A DNA stretch of 33,911 nucleotides, taken from positions 1 to 33,911 of the forward strand of contig JBATVL010000016.1 of NCBI GenBank assembly GCA_049671745.1. The letters are read 5' to 3'. Positions within the stretch are counted from its first letter, which is position 1. Each line of letters starts with the position of its first letter. Below, one piece after another: positions 13,764-22,373 of this stretch. The notes below the pieces were generated by a model that was not told where the DNA came from, did no database searches, and saw only the letters and a list, made by a program, of their open reading frames with translations. The translations under genes were made by a program, and so were the position numbers. The DNA is from SNAP01 sp049671745 (GTDB lineage: Bacteria > Bacteroidota > Bacteroidia > Bacteroidales > Marinifilaceae).

Positions 13764-15026
13764 ATGGGCTTTGCTAATAAATATTTATCGAAACACTTAT
13801 TTCACCAACCTTTTAATAATAATTCTGTTGATGAAGATTTAAAAATTGTTGTAACTATTCCTGTTTATAGAGAACCAAATATTATTGATTGTTTGGCTTA
13901 TTTAGATAATACAAATCCTATTGATGGAAAAGCTGAGGTTATTATTATTATTAATTCCTCTGAAAAGGATAATAATGAATTAAGAGAGTATAATAGAAAC
14001 ACTTTTGATGAAGTTTCTAAGTGGATTTCTGAAAGAGAAGAATCTTTTTTAAGTTTTAAAGTCTATTTATTGGAAAATCTTCCTGCAAAACACGCTGGTG
14101 TTGGTTTGGCTAGGAAAATAGCAATGGATGAAGCTATAAGCTGTTTTGAGGCTATTAATAATCAAAATGGTATTATTACTTCTTTTGATGCTGATACTGT
14201 TTGTGAGGATAATTATTTCACATCGATTCAATCATTTTTTAAAGATATAAAAAAGAGGGGAGCGTCTATTTATTTTGAACATCCTATAAATGGTTCTGAT
14301 TATCCTGATGAAGTATATAAGTCATCTGCTTATTATGAGCTTTATCTTCGTTATTATATAAATTCTTTAAGATTTTCTGGACATCCTCATGCTTTCCATT
14401 GTATTGGTTCTGCATTTGCTGTTCGTGCAAAAGATTATATTGCTCAAGGTGGTATGAATAGGAAACAGGCTGGTGAGGACTTTTACTTTCTTCAAAAAAT
14501 TATATCACAAGGTGAATTTGGAGAAATTAATGATACTGTATTAAAACCTTCTTCTCGTTTATCTGATAGAACTCCTTTTGGAACTGGTCGCTCCATTGCT
14601 GATATGTGTGTAGGTGATGATATGTGTGTAGGTGATGATATAGATTATATTACTTATGCTTTTGAATGTTTTATTCCTTTGAAATCTCTTTTTTCAAGAG
14701 TAGATTCTTTTTATAAATCAGTGGTTTATATAGATGATCTTTCTGATGAATTGCAAGAGTATCTTGGGAATATTTCTTTTGTTGAAGGTATTAAAGAAAT
14801 TAATAGAAATTGTGCTTCATTAAATGTTTTTAGGGATAAGTTTTTTAGATATATGAATATATTTAAATCTCTTAAATATTTAAATTTTGTTAGTGAGAGT
14901 AGATATCCAAAAGAATCTGTGTTGATAGGAGTGTCTAAATTGTTTAATATTGAGGGAATATTATGTGATACGAATGATGTTTTTGAATCTCTTTCTAAAT
15001 TAAGAGATATAGATAAAAGTAGATAA
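13764..15026 (+). CDS. soluble family 2 glycosyltransferase-like protein with an 18-bp in-frame duplication
   Basis: The 420-residue protein has a GT-A fold: KIVVTIPVYREPNIIDCL (27-44), VIIIINSSEKDN, GLARKIAMDEA (114-124), and the metal-binding SFDADT with DAD at 142-144. A GEDFYFLQK block (237-245) supplies the usual acidic base region. No transmembrane helix is visible, so it is likely cytoplasmic. Residues 281-292 are two perfect copies of MCVGDD, encoded by an exact 18-bp tandem repeat at 14601-14636. Substrate is not known. It is not related in wording to the other glycosyltransferase at 11233. It shares a bidirectional terminator with infB. Confidence 0.8.
   Translation: MGFANKYLSKHLFHQPFNNNSVDEDLKIVVTIPVYREPNIIDCLAYLDNTNPIDGKAEVIIIINSSEKDNNELREYNRNTFDEVSKWISEREESFLSFKVYLLENLPAKHAGVGLARKIAMDEAISCFEAINNQNGIITSFDADTVCEDNYFTSIQSFFKDIKKRGASIYFEHPINGSDYPDEVYKSSAYYELYLRYYINSLRFSGHPHAFHCIGSAFAVRAKDYIAQGGMNRKQAGEDFYFLQKIISQGEFGEINDTVLKPSSRLSDRTPFGTGRSIADMCVGDDMCVGDDIDYITYAFECFIPLKSLFSRVDSFYKSVVYIDDLSDELQEYLGNISFVEGIKEINRNCASLNVFRDKFFRYMNIFKSLKYLNFVSESRYPKESVLIGVSKLFNIEGILCDTNDVFESLSKLRDIDKSR
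14601..14636 (+). repeat. perfect 2 x 18-bp tandem duplication inside a glycosyltransferase gene
   Basis: GATATGTGTGTAGGTGAT occurs twice without change (14601-14618 and 14619-14636). The frame is kept and six residues are repeated. Absence of any divergence suggests a recent or slippage-prone event. Confidence 0.95.
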
Positions 15027-15041
15027 TCTTTTATTGAAATA

Positions 15042-15085
15042 TATTATAAAAAAAATGGCTTGCATTTCTGCAAGCCATTTTCTAT
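15042..15085. terminator. bidirectional terminator between the glycosyltransferase gene and infB
   Basis: AAAATGGCTTGCA (15052-15064) pairs perfectly with TGCAAGCCATTTT (15069-15081) around TTTC. T-rich tails lie on both sides (TTTTCTATAT on plus, seven T on minus), and the two genes converge here. Confidence 0.9.
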
Positions 15086-15096
15086 ATATGAAATCA

Positions 15097-17820
15097 TTAT
15101 AATTTCTTCTGTACTTCAACTTCTTCGAAAGCTTCAATAAAGTCACCAACTTTGATGTCATTGAATTTCTCAATACTAACACCACATTCGTAACCATTTC
15201 CAACTTCCTTAACATCATCTTTAAATCTCTTAAGTGCTGCAAGAGTTCCAGTATGAACAACGATACCATCACGTACAAGTCTAATCTTGCTATTACGTTT
15301 GATTTTACCATCACGTACTTGACAACCTGCAATAGTACCCACTTTAGTGATTTTGAATGTTTCAAGAACCTCAACTTGAGCAACGATTTCTTCCTTAATA
15401 TCAGGAGAAAGCATCCCTTCCATTGCAGATTTGATTTCTTCAATAGCATCGTAGATAATAGAGTATAGTCTGATGTCGATTTCTTCTGCTTCAGCCATTC
15501 TTCTTGCACTTACAGATGGTCTAACTTGGAAACCAATAATAATTGCATTTGAAGCTGTTGCAAGCATTACATCTCCTTCTGAAATTTGTCCTACTGCCTT
15601 ATGAATAACATTAACTTGAATTTCTGGAGTAGAAAGTTTGATTAATGAATCAGAAAGAGCTTCGATAGATCCATCAACATCACCTTTAACAATAACATTA
15701 AGTTCTTGGAAGTTTCCAATTGCAATACGTCTTCCAATCTCATCAAGTGTAATATGTTTCTGCGTTCTAATACCTTGCTCTCTTTGTATTTGTTCTCTAC
15801 GAACAGCAATAGTTTTAGCTTCTTTTTCGTTCTCGTAAACTTTGAATTTATCACCAGCTTGTGGTGCTCCATTAAGTCCAAGTACAATAGCTGGCTCAGC
15901 TGGTCCTACATTGTCAATTTTGTTATTACGCTCATTAAACATGGCTTTAACGTGACCTGTATATTGACCAGCAAGAATAACATCACCTACTTTTAATGTT
16001 CCTGATTGAACAAGAAGAGTGGCTACATATCCACGTCCTTTATCAAGAGACGATTCAATGATTGTTCCTACTGCTACTTTATTTGGATTAGCTTTTACTT
16101 CAAGCATTTCTGCTTCAAGAAGAACTTTTTCCATTAATTCTTCAATGTTAATACCCTGCTTAGCAGAAATCTCTTGACATTGATATTTACCACCCCAGTC
16201 TTCAACTAAGTAGTTCATATTAGCTAAAGATGATTTAACTCTTTCAGGATCTGCTCCTGGTTTGTCAATCTTATTGATAGCAAATACTATTGGTACACCT
16301 GCTGCAGCTGCGTGATTGATTGCTTCTTTTGTTTGAGGCATAACATCATCATCGGCAGCAACTATAATAATAGCAATATCTGTTACCTGAGCACCACGAG
16401 CACGCATAGCTGTAAAGGCTTCGTGACCTGGAGTATCAAGGAAAGTTATTTTCTTACCTGATTTCATTGTAACATTGTATGCACCGATATGCTGTGTAAT
16501 ACCACCTGCTTCTCCAGCGATAACATTGGCACTTCTTATATAATCAAGAAGAGATGTTTTACCGTGGTCAACATGTCCCATTACTGTTATGATAGGAGGA
16601 CGAGCTTCTAAATTAGCTGCATCTTCTTCTTCTTCTTCTTCTGCTGTTTCATCTTCTTGATCAGCACTAATGAATTCAACTTCATGTCCAAATTCGTCAG
16701 CTACAAGATTGATTGTTTCAGCATCTAAACGTTGATTAATAGAAACGAATAATCCAAGACTCATACAAGCTGAAATAATATCATTTACTTGTACGTTCAT
16801 TAAAGTTGCTAATTCGTTACAAGTAACAAATTCTGCAATTTTAATAATCATCTTTTCTAGTTCTGCTTTTTCTTCCTCAGCTTGACGCTTTTGAGTATAA
16901 GCTTCACGTTTATCTTTTCTATGTCTAGAACCTTTTGATTTACCTTTAGAAGTTAGACGAGCAAGAGTTTCTTTAATTTGCTTTTGAACATCTACTTCAG
17001 AAACCTCAGCTTTAACTATTGGTTTTCTTTTACCACCAATATTTTTCTTAAAGTTTCTCTTCTTAAGCTCTATCTTATTTCTTTCAACAGGCTTAGTAAT
17101 ATCTACTTTCTCATCCTTTTTGTGAATGCGTTTTCTTTTTCTTTTAGCATTATCACCCGTAGAAGTAGTTCCGTCAGAAGGTTTCTTTCTCTTGTCGCCT
17201 TCTTTCTCTTTTCTTTCTTTTTCTTTTTCTGCTTTCGTTTTACGAGCAGGACGAGTACGCTGATTGATTGCATCTAAATCGATTTTACCAACAACTTTTA
17301 CTTCGTCTCTAATAGTAGGGGTTGAAGGTACGATAGTGTTTTCAACAGTTTTCTCTTTCTGTTCAACTTTAGTAACATTCTCTTTCTTCACAATAGGAGC
17401 CTTCACTTCTTTCACTTCTTTTACTTCTTTTTTTACCTCTACTTTTTTTGCCTCTTTTTTATTGACAGGCTTATTAGTAGCAGGTTTGTTGAGTTCTATT
17501 TTACCTACGACCTTAATATTTGATTCTAATTTGACTTCGTCTTTTATAGATACTTCTTCTATTGGAGCCTTTTCAGATTCTATAGAAATAGTTTCTTTTT
17601 TCATTCGAGAACTTTTAAGGTCTACTTTTTTCGACTCTTTTTTCAAATTAATATCAGAGCTAAATTCCTTATTAAGAATTTTATACTGATCGTCGGAGAT
17701 TTTAGTATTAGGATTGCTATCTAGTTTGTGTCCCTTATTGTTAAGGAAGTCAACAAGTGTAGATATTCCTACATTAAATTCTCTCGCTACTTTATTAAGT
17801 CTTATTGTCTTTTCTGCCAT
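15097..17820 (-). CDS. infB: translation initiation factor IF-2
   Basis: The 907-residue GTPase brings initiator tRNA to the 30S subunit and promotes 50S joining. The N-terminal IF2 domain (MAEKTIRLNKVAREFNVG, about 1-52) is followed by a long Lys/Glu-rich, low-complexity linker (about 55-310) and a second N-terminal IF2 domain (about 320-380). The G domain shows GHVDHGKT (415-422), DTPGHE (462-467) and NKID (516-519), followed by domains II-IV. An acidic run of seven Glu lies just before the G domain. The linker has local KEVKEVKEV repeats but remains in frame. It is the last gene of rimP-nusA-infB, 57 nt after nusA. Confidence 0.98.
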   Translation of the reverse strand: MAEKTIRLNKVAREFNVGISTLVDFLNNKGHKLDSNPNTKISDDQYKILNKEFSSDINLKKESKKVDLKSSRMKKETISIESEKAPIEEVSIKDEVKLESNIKVVGKIELNKPATNKPVNKKEAKKVEVKKEVKEVKEVKAPIVKKENVTKVEQKEKTVENTIVPSTPTIRDEVKVVGKIDLDAINQRTRPARKTKAEKEKERKEKEGDKRKKPSDGTTSTGDNAKRKRKRIHKKDEKVDITKPVERNKIELKKRNFKKNIGGKRKPIVKAEVSEVDVQKQIKETLARLTSKGKSKGSRHRKDKREAYTQKRQAEEEKAELEKMIIKIAEFVTCNELATLMNVQVNDIISACMSLGLFVSINQRLDAETINLVADEFGHEVEFISADQEDETAEEEEEEDAANLEARPPIITVMGHVDHGKTSLLDYIRSANVIAGEAGGITQHIGAYNVTMKSGKKITFLDTPGHEAFTAMRARGAQVTDIAIIIVAADDDVMPQTKEAINHAAAAGVPIVFAINKIDKPGADPERVKSSLANMNYLVEDWGGKYQCQEISAKQGINIEELMEKVLLEAEMLEVKANPNKVAVGTIIESSLDKGRGYVATLLVQSGTLKVGDVILAGQYTGHVKAMFNERNNKIDNVGPAEPAIVLGLNGAPQAGDKFKVYENEKEAKTIAVRREQIQREQGIRTQKHITLDEIGRRIAIGNFQELNVIVKGDVDGSIEALSDSLIKLSTPEIQVNVIHKAVGQISEGDVMLATASNAIIIGFQVRPSVSARRMAEAEEIDIRLYSIIYDAIEEIKSAMEGMLSPDIKEEIVAQVEVLETFKITKVGTIAGCQVRDGKIKRNSKIRLVRDGIVVHTGTLAALKRFKDDVKEVGNGYECGVSIEKFNDIKVGDFIEAFEEVEVQKKL

Positions 17821-17877
17821 ATCTGACTCTTAATTAATATTTATCGGCAAGCTATCTGAATTGTCAGGTGTCAGTAA

Positions 17878-19122
17878 TTATTCAAATTCCGCCCTTAATA
17901 TATTCAATGTTTCTTCTATAGTTACTACTTCTAAGTCAGTTCTTTTTTCCAGTTCTTCAACTGAAAGATCAAGAACAGATTTAGCAGTATCGCATCCTAC
18001 TTTTTGTAATTCATCAATGATCCACTGTTCTAGTTCATCTTTAAATTCATCAAGACTTACATCATCATCTTCAAGATTTTTACTATCTAATTCACGATAT
18101 ACGTCAATGTTATATCCTGTAAGTTGACTAGCTAGTTTAATATTTAAACCACCTTTACCAATAGCTAAGGATACTTGGTCTGGCTCTAAAAATACATCAG
18201 CATTTGATCTCTCATCATCAATCTTTACAGAATTGATTGTAGCGGGATTAAGTGCTCTCGTGATGTATAAACCATTATTAGTTGTATAATTTATAATATC
18301 GATATTTTCATTTCCTAGTTCACGAACAATTCCATGAATTCTAGATCCTTTCATACCTACACATGCACCAACAGGATCAATTCTATCATCATAAGATTCA
18401 ACAGCAACCTTAGCTCTTTCACCAGGAATACGAACAATTTTATGAATAGTGATTAATCCATCAAAGATTTCAGGAACTTCATTCTCTAATAATCTTTCAA
18501 GGAATACTGGAGAAGTTCTAGAAATAACAATGATAGGAGAGTTGTTTTTCATTTCAACTCTGATTACAACGGCGCGAACATTATCTCCTTTTCTAAAGAA
18601 ATCAGAAGGTATTTGTTCTATCTTAGGTAATATAAGTTCATTTCCTTCATCGTCTATAACAAGCATTTCTTTTTTCCACACTTGATAAACTTCTCCAGAA
18701 ACGATTTGTCCTATAACGTCTTTGTATTTGTTGTAAAGAGCATCTTTTTCAAGTTCTAGTATTCTTGAAGAAAGATTTTGTCTTAGAGCTAAGATTTGAC
18801 GTCTTCCGAAGTCAAGAAATTTCACTTCGTCGGTAACTTCTTCGCCAACTTCATAGTCGGCATCCATAAGTTTAGCTTCAGAAAGTTTAATTTCAGTTGC
18901 TTCATTTTCGAACTCTTCATCTTTAATAATTACACGATTTCTCCAGATTTCTAGATCTCCCTTGTCAATATTTATGATGATGTCGAAATTTTCGTCAGAA
19001 CCATATTGTTTAATAAGCATGTTGCGAAATACATCTTCCAACACACTCATCATAGTTGCTCTATCAATGCTTTTCAGGTCTTTAAACTCTGAAAACGATT
19101 CTATTAGATTAAAATTTTCCAT
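17878..19122 (-). CDS. nusA: transcription termination/antitermination factor NusA
   Basis: The 414-residue protein binds RNA polymerase and RNA to control pausing, termination and antitermination. The N-terminal RNAP-binding domain (MENFNLIESFSEFKDLKSID onward) is followed by S1 (about 130-200), KH1 (about 225-290, with VGACVGMKGSRI) and KH2 (about 295-365, with LAIGKGGLNIKLASQLTGY). An acidic C-terminal part includes one helix-hairpin-helix-like repeat. The acidic AR repeats of E. coli NusA are absent, making it shorter. The frame opens at a TTG (19131), but the ATG at 19122 gives the standard N-terminus and leaves 9 nt after rimP. Confidence 0.97.
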   Translation of the reverse strand: MENFNLIESFSEFKDLKSIDRATMMSVLEDVFRNMLIKQYGSDENFDIIINIDKGDLEIWRNRVIIKDEEFENEATEIKLSEAKLMDADYEVGEEVTDEVKFLDFGRRQILALRQNLSSRILELEKDALYNKYKDVIGQIVSGEVYQVWKKEMLVIDDEGNELILPKIEQIPSDFFRKGDNVRAVVIRVEMKNNSPIIVISRTSPVFLERLLENEVPEIFDGLITIHKIVRIPGERAKVAVESYDDRIDPVGACVGMKGSRIHGIVRELGNENIDIINYTTNNGLYITRALNPATINSVKIDDERSNADVFLEPDQVSLAIGKGGLNIKLASQLTGYNIDVYRELDSKNLEDDDVSLDEFKDELEQWIIDELQKVGCDTAKSVLDLSVEELEKRTDLEVVTIEETLNILRAEFE

Positions 19123-19131
19123 ATTCCGCAA

Positions 19132-19596
19132 TTAGAAGCTAATGATATCTTTTATATACTTTATTTCTTCGTTTTTGAAAGTCTTTTGTTTTTCAACAAT
19201 AACTTTTTTCTTTTTCCCTTCAAGTTTTTCTTTTTCTTCGTACTCAATAAGAAAACCATCTTCAGTAAGTTCTGTTAACGTACCTTTGAATTTGTCACCA
19301 TTAATAGTAAGAATCTCAACTTCATTGCCTATATTCTTCACATATTGTTGGTGTACTTGAAAAGCTTGACCTATACCAGCAGAGGCAATAGATAATTCAT
19401 AATCCTCAATTTCTCTGTCTAGTTTTTCTTCAAATGCTTTTGTTAGTATTATGCATTTTTTAAGATTAACTCCATCCATACAGTCAATAAGTATAGATAT
19501 GACATTAGTTGCTGATACATTTATTTCTACAAGGAATAAATCAGTATCTGCAATTAGTTCGTTAATAATATCTTCAACAACCCCTTTTTTTATCAT
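19132..19596 (-). CDS. rimP: ribosome maturation factor RimP
   Basis: The 154-residue protein aids maturation of the 30S subunit. Family hallmarks are the N-terminal alpha-beta domain with LFLVEINVS, the middle CMDGVNLKKCIILTKAFEEKLDREIEDYELSIASAGIG, and a C-terminal SH3-like barrel (about 85-150). The open frame extends back to a TTG at 19617, but the ATG at 19596 (MIKKGVVEDIIN) fits the family start and is preferred. It heads the rimP-nusA-infB operon. The leader between the inferred start of transcription and this ATG contains a strong hairpin. Confidence 0.93.
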   Translation of the reverse strand: MIKKGVVEDIINELIADTDLFLVEINVSATNVISILIDCMDGVNLKKCIILTKAFEEKLDREIEDYELSIASAGIGQAFQVHQQYVKNIGNEVEILTINGDKFKGTLTELTEDGFLIEYEEKEKLEGKKKKVIVEKQKTFKNEEIKYIKDIISF

Positions 19597-19656
19597 TTGT
19601 TTTGTATTGATTATCAAGGTTTTAACAAGAGTTTTTCTGGCTAGTGAGTAATAAAT

Positions 19657-19677
19657 AAGGGGACAATCTGTCCCCTT
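19657..19677 (-). promoter_or_regulatory. GC-rich hairpin in the rimP-nusA-infB leader
   Basis: On the minus strand AAGGGGACA pairs perfectly with TGTCCCCTT (9 bp, 3-nt loop), then comes TTATTTATTACT. It lies downstream of the inferred promoter at 19709-19738 and 60 nt upstream of the rimP ATG. It resembles a weak intrinsic terminator placed as an attenuator. Confidence 0.5.
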
Positions 19678-19708
19678 TATTTATAAAAATATGCCCTCTT
19701 GGACGTCA

Positions 19709-19738
19709 CAAAGATAGTCATTATTCTAAGAATTGCAA
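19709..19738 (-). promoter_or_regulatory. rimP-nusA-infB promoter (Bacteroidetes-type)
   Basis: On the minus strand TTG (19736-19738) is followed after 19 nt by TATCTTTG (19709-19716), matching the -33/-7 consensus. Transcription should start near 19705, giving a leader of about 110 nt to the preferred rimP ATG. Confidence 0.6.
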
Positions 19739-19832
19739 GCGTTAATTTTGTATAAATATATAAAGATGCCTGAAAGTCAAGCTGTAAGAGTATTTATCTA
19801 TCAAAACTGTATCGAATATCGGAATAAATTCA

Positions 19833-19840
19833 TATTTTTG
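19833..19840 (+). promoter_or_regulatory. candidate -7 box for lpxD
   Basis: TATTTTTG (TAnnTTTG) lies 16 nt before the lpxD ATG, so the leader would be about 10-13 nt. No TTG -33 box is seen at the right distance. Confidence 0.4.
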
Positions 19841-19856
19841 CTTAAAATTTTACCCT

Positions 19857-20894
19857 ATGAAATTTAAAGCACAAGATATAGCAGAGATGCTAGAAGGCGA
19901 GGTCGTTGGTGATCACGATATAGAAGTTAGTGGAGTCTCTAAGATTGAGGACGGTAAGCCAGAAACTTTGGCTTTTTTAGCAAATGCTAAGTATGAACAT
20001 TATATATATGATACTAAAGCAAGTATTGTATTGGTGAATAGAACATTCAATCCAACTAAGCCCGTACAAGCTACAATGATAAAAGTAGATGATGCATACC
20101 AAGCAGTAGCTTCACTACTTCAAATGTATGATGACATGAAGCCTAAACCAACTGGTATTGAAGAACCTTCTTTTATAAGTAAGTCATCTAAAATTGGAAA
20201 GGAACCATATATAGGAGCTTTTGCATATATAGGAAGCAATGTCACAATAGGTGATAATGTTAAAATCTATCCTCATGCTTATATTGGTGACAATGTAACA
20301 ATAAACGACAATTCAATAATTTTTTCTGGAGTTAAGATCTATGAATCTTGTAAACTAGGAAAGAATTGCACAGTACATGCAGGTTCTGTGATAGGAGCTG
20401 ATGGTTTTGGTTTTGCCCCTAGTGGAGATAATGATTATAAGAAAGTACCTCAGATAGGAAATGTTGTTTTAGAAGATAATGTAGAAATAGGAGCCAATTC
20501 ATGTATTGATAGAGCCACTATGGGTTCTACTTTCATTAGAAAAGGTGTAAAAATAGACAACTTAGTTCAGATTGCACATAATGTTGAAATAGGCAAAAAT
20601 ACTGTTGTTGCTGCCCAAACAGGTATCGCAGGAAGTGTTAAGATTGGTGAACATTGTATGTTTGGAGGTCAGGTTGGAATTGCTGGTCATTTATATATCT
20701 CTAATGGTGTTAAGGTTGCAGCTCAATCAGGAATAGCTTCAAGCATAAAAACAGAAGATATTATAGTTCAAGGGTCGCCTGCAATCAAAATTTCAAACTT
20801 CCAGAGATCTTACGTGTTATACCGAAGTTTACCAGAATTGAATAAGAAGATATCGCAATTAGAAAAACAAATAGAAGAATTAAAGTTAAAATAA
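19857..20894 (+). CDS. lpxD: UDP-3-O-(3-hydroxyacyl)glucosamine N-acyltransferase
   Basis: The 345-residue enzyme adds the N-linked hydroxyacyl chain to UDP-3-O-acyl-glucosamine, the third step of lipid A synthesis. An N-terminal uridine-binding domain (about 1-100) precedes a left-handed beta-helix built of hexapeptide repeats (about 105-300). QIAHNVEIGKN holds the catalytic His241. A C-terminal helix (about 320-345) closes the trimer. It is the first of three lipid A genes, 2 nt ahead of the lpxC-fabZ fusion, so the two are translationally close. Confidence 0.97.
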   Translation: MKFKAQDIAEMLEGEVVGDHDIEVSGVSKIEDGKPETLAFLANAKYEHYIYDTKASIVLVNRTFNPTKPVQATMIKVDDAYQAVASLLQMYDDMKPKPTGIEEPSFISKSSKIGKEPYIGAFAYIGSNVTIGDNVKIYPHAYIGDNVTINDNSIIFSGVKIYESCKLGKNCTVHAGSVIGADGFGFAPSGDNDYKKVPQIGNVVLEDNVEIGANSCIDRATMGSTFIRKGVKIDNLVQIAHNVEIGKNTVVAAQTGIAGSVKIGEHCMFGGQVGIAGHLYISNGVKVAAQSGIASSIKTEDIIVQGSPAIKISNFQRSYVLYRSLPELNKKISQLEKQIEELKLK

Positions 20895-20896
20895 TT

Positions 20897-22288
20897 ATGA
20901 GTGTTAAGCAAAGAACTATAAATGAATCATTTACTCTTTATGGAGTAGGTTTGCATACGGGGGTAGATTCAATTGTAACTTTTAAGCCGGCAGCCGAGAA
21001 TCACGGTTATAAGATAAAAAGAACTGATTTAGATGGAGAGCCTATAATTGCAGCTGTTGCCGATTATGTTAAATTTGTTGATAGATCAAGCTGTTTAGAT
21101 AATGGAGAACTTCAAATATATACTTTAGAACATGCACTTTCAGCACTTTATGGTTGCGGAATAGATAACTGTTTAATAGAGTTAAATTCATGTGAGCTTC
21201 CAATTTTAGACGGAAGTGCTCGTTTGTATGTTGAACAAATCAACAAAGTAGGTATAAAAGAGCAAGAAGAAATTAGAGAATATTTTGTAGTAAAAGAGAA
21301 AATTTCATACAAAGACGAAGAATCAGGAACTGAAATTGTTATTATACCAGATGATGATTTTAGCGTAAATGTATTAATATCTTACGATTCGCCTTATTTA
21401 AGTAATCAATATGCAGTTTTTGATAAGACTGTAAATTATTCTGAAGAAATAGCTCCTTGTAGAACATTTGTGTTTTTAAGAGAATTAGAATTCTTATATT
21501 CTAATAACCTTATAAAAGGTGGTGATCTAGAAAATGCCATTGTGATTGTAGATAGAGAAGTTGCTCAAGATGAGCTAGATCGATTAGCTTCGCTTTTCAA
21601 TCATGATAAGATAGAGGTTAAACAAGGTGTGTTAAATAATCTTGATTTAAGTTTTGATAACGAACCTGCACGTCATAAATTACTTGACGTAATGGGTGAT
21701 ATAGCTCTTTGTGGTAAATTTATAAAAGGTAGAATTATTGCAACAAAACCTGGACATAAAGCAAATACAGCCATTGCAAAGATAGCTAGAAAAATTATTA
21801 GACAACATTTTAATAAAGATAGAGCTCCAGAAATTGATATCTACGCAGAGCCAGTAATGGATGTTAATAAGATAAAAACTTTATTACCTCATCGTCCTCC
21901 ATTTTTATTGGTTGACAAAGTGATGGAAATAACAGAAACTTCTATTATTGGAGTGAAAAATGTTACAATGAATGAACCTTTCTTTGTAGGACATTTTCCT
22001 GATGAGCCTGTAATGCCAGGAGTATTACAGGTGGAGGCTATGGCTCAATGTGGAGGTTTGTTAGTTCTTAATAGTGTAGAAGATCCAGAGAATTATTCAA
22101 CATATTTCCTAACACAGGATAAAATTAAATTTAGAAGAAAAGTTGTTCCCGGTGACACTTTAGTGTTTAAATTAGAGTATCTTGGCCCAATGAGAAGGGG
22201 TGTAGCTCATATGAAAGGCAGGGCATATTGTGGCAATAAACTTGTAAGTGAAGCAGAATTTATGGCTCAAGTAGTTAGAAATAAATAA
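20897..22288 (+). CDS. lpxC/fabZ: bifunctional UDP-3-O-acyl-GlcNAc deacetylase / (3R)-hydroxyacyl-ACP dehydratase (LpxC-FabZ fusion)
   Basis: The 463-residue protein joins two enzymes. Residues about 1-305 are LpxC, the zinc deacetylase that commits the pathway to lipid A: TLEHALSALYG has His79, EPARHKLLD has the Zn ligands His260 and Asp264, and KPGHKAN has the catalytic His287. Residues about 320-463 are FabZ: LLPHRPPFLLVD, then FVGHFPDEPVMPGVLQVEAMAQCGG with catalytic His366 and Glu380. Joining them links supply of acyl chains to lipid A synthesis. This fusion is characteristic of Bacteroidota and supports the lineage call. No break is seen between the halves. Confidence 0.98.
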   Translation: MSVKQRTINESFTLYGVGLHTGVDSIVTFKPAAENHGYKIKRTDLDGEPIIAAVADYVKFVDRSSCLDNGELQIYTLEHALSALYGCGIDNCLIELNSCELPILDGSARLYVEQINKVGIKEQEEIREYFVVKEKISYKDEESGTEIVIIPDDDFSVNVLISYDSPYLSNQYAVFDKTVNYSEEIAPCRTFVFLRELEFLYSNNLIKGGDLENAIVIVDREVAQDELDRLASLFNHDKIEVKQGVLNNLDLSFDNEPARHKLLDVMGDIALCGKFIKGRIIATKPGHKANTAIAKIARKIIRQHFNKDRAPEIDIYAEPVMDVNKIKTLLPHRPPFLLVDKVMEITETSIIGVKNVTMNEPFFVGHFPDEPVMPGVLQVEAMAQCGGLLVLNSVEDPENYSTYFLTQDKIKFRRKVVPGDTLVFKLEYLGPMRRGVAHMKGRAYCGNKLVSEAEFMAQVVRNK

Positions 22289-22373
22289 TGTTTTATATTT
22301 TTGTCATCGTAAATTACTCAAATAGATAATAACTAAGTCGTTTTGACAGCTCGACAGAAATAAATATTAATAG

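Noticed and set aside
15253..16000. Several open frames opposite or out of frame with infB
   Set aside because: They lie inside the conserved IF-2 C-terminal domains and have no family features; shadows of infB.
16850..17650. KEVKEVKEV repeats in the IF-2 linker as a sign of recombination or slippage
   Set aside because: Low-complexity Lys/Glu-rich linkers are normal for IF-2, and the frame is intact.
17264..17689. Plus-strand frame of 141 codons opposite infB
   Set aside because: It is the antisense of the Lys/Glu-rich IF-2 linker, giving a Ser/Thr/Phe-rich product. Codon bias of infB explains the open frame.
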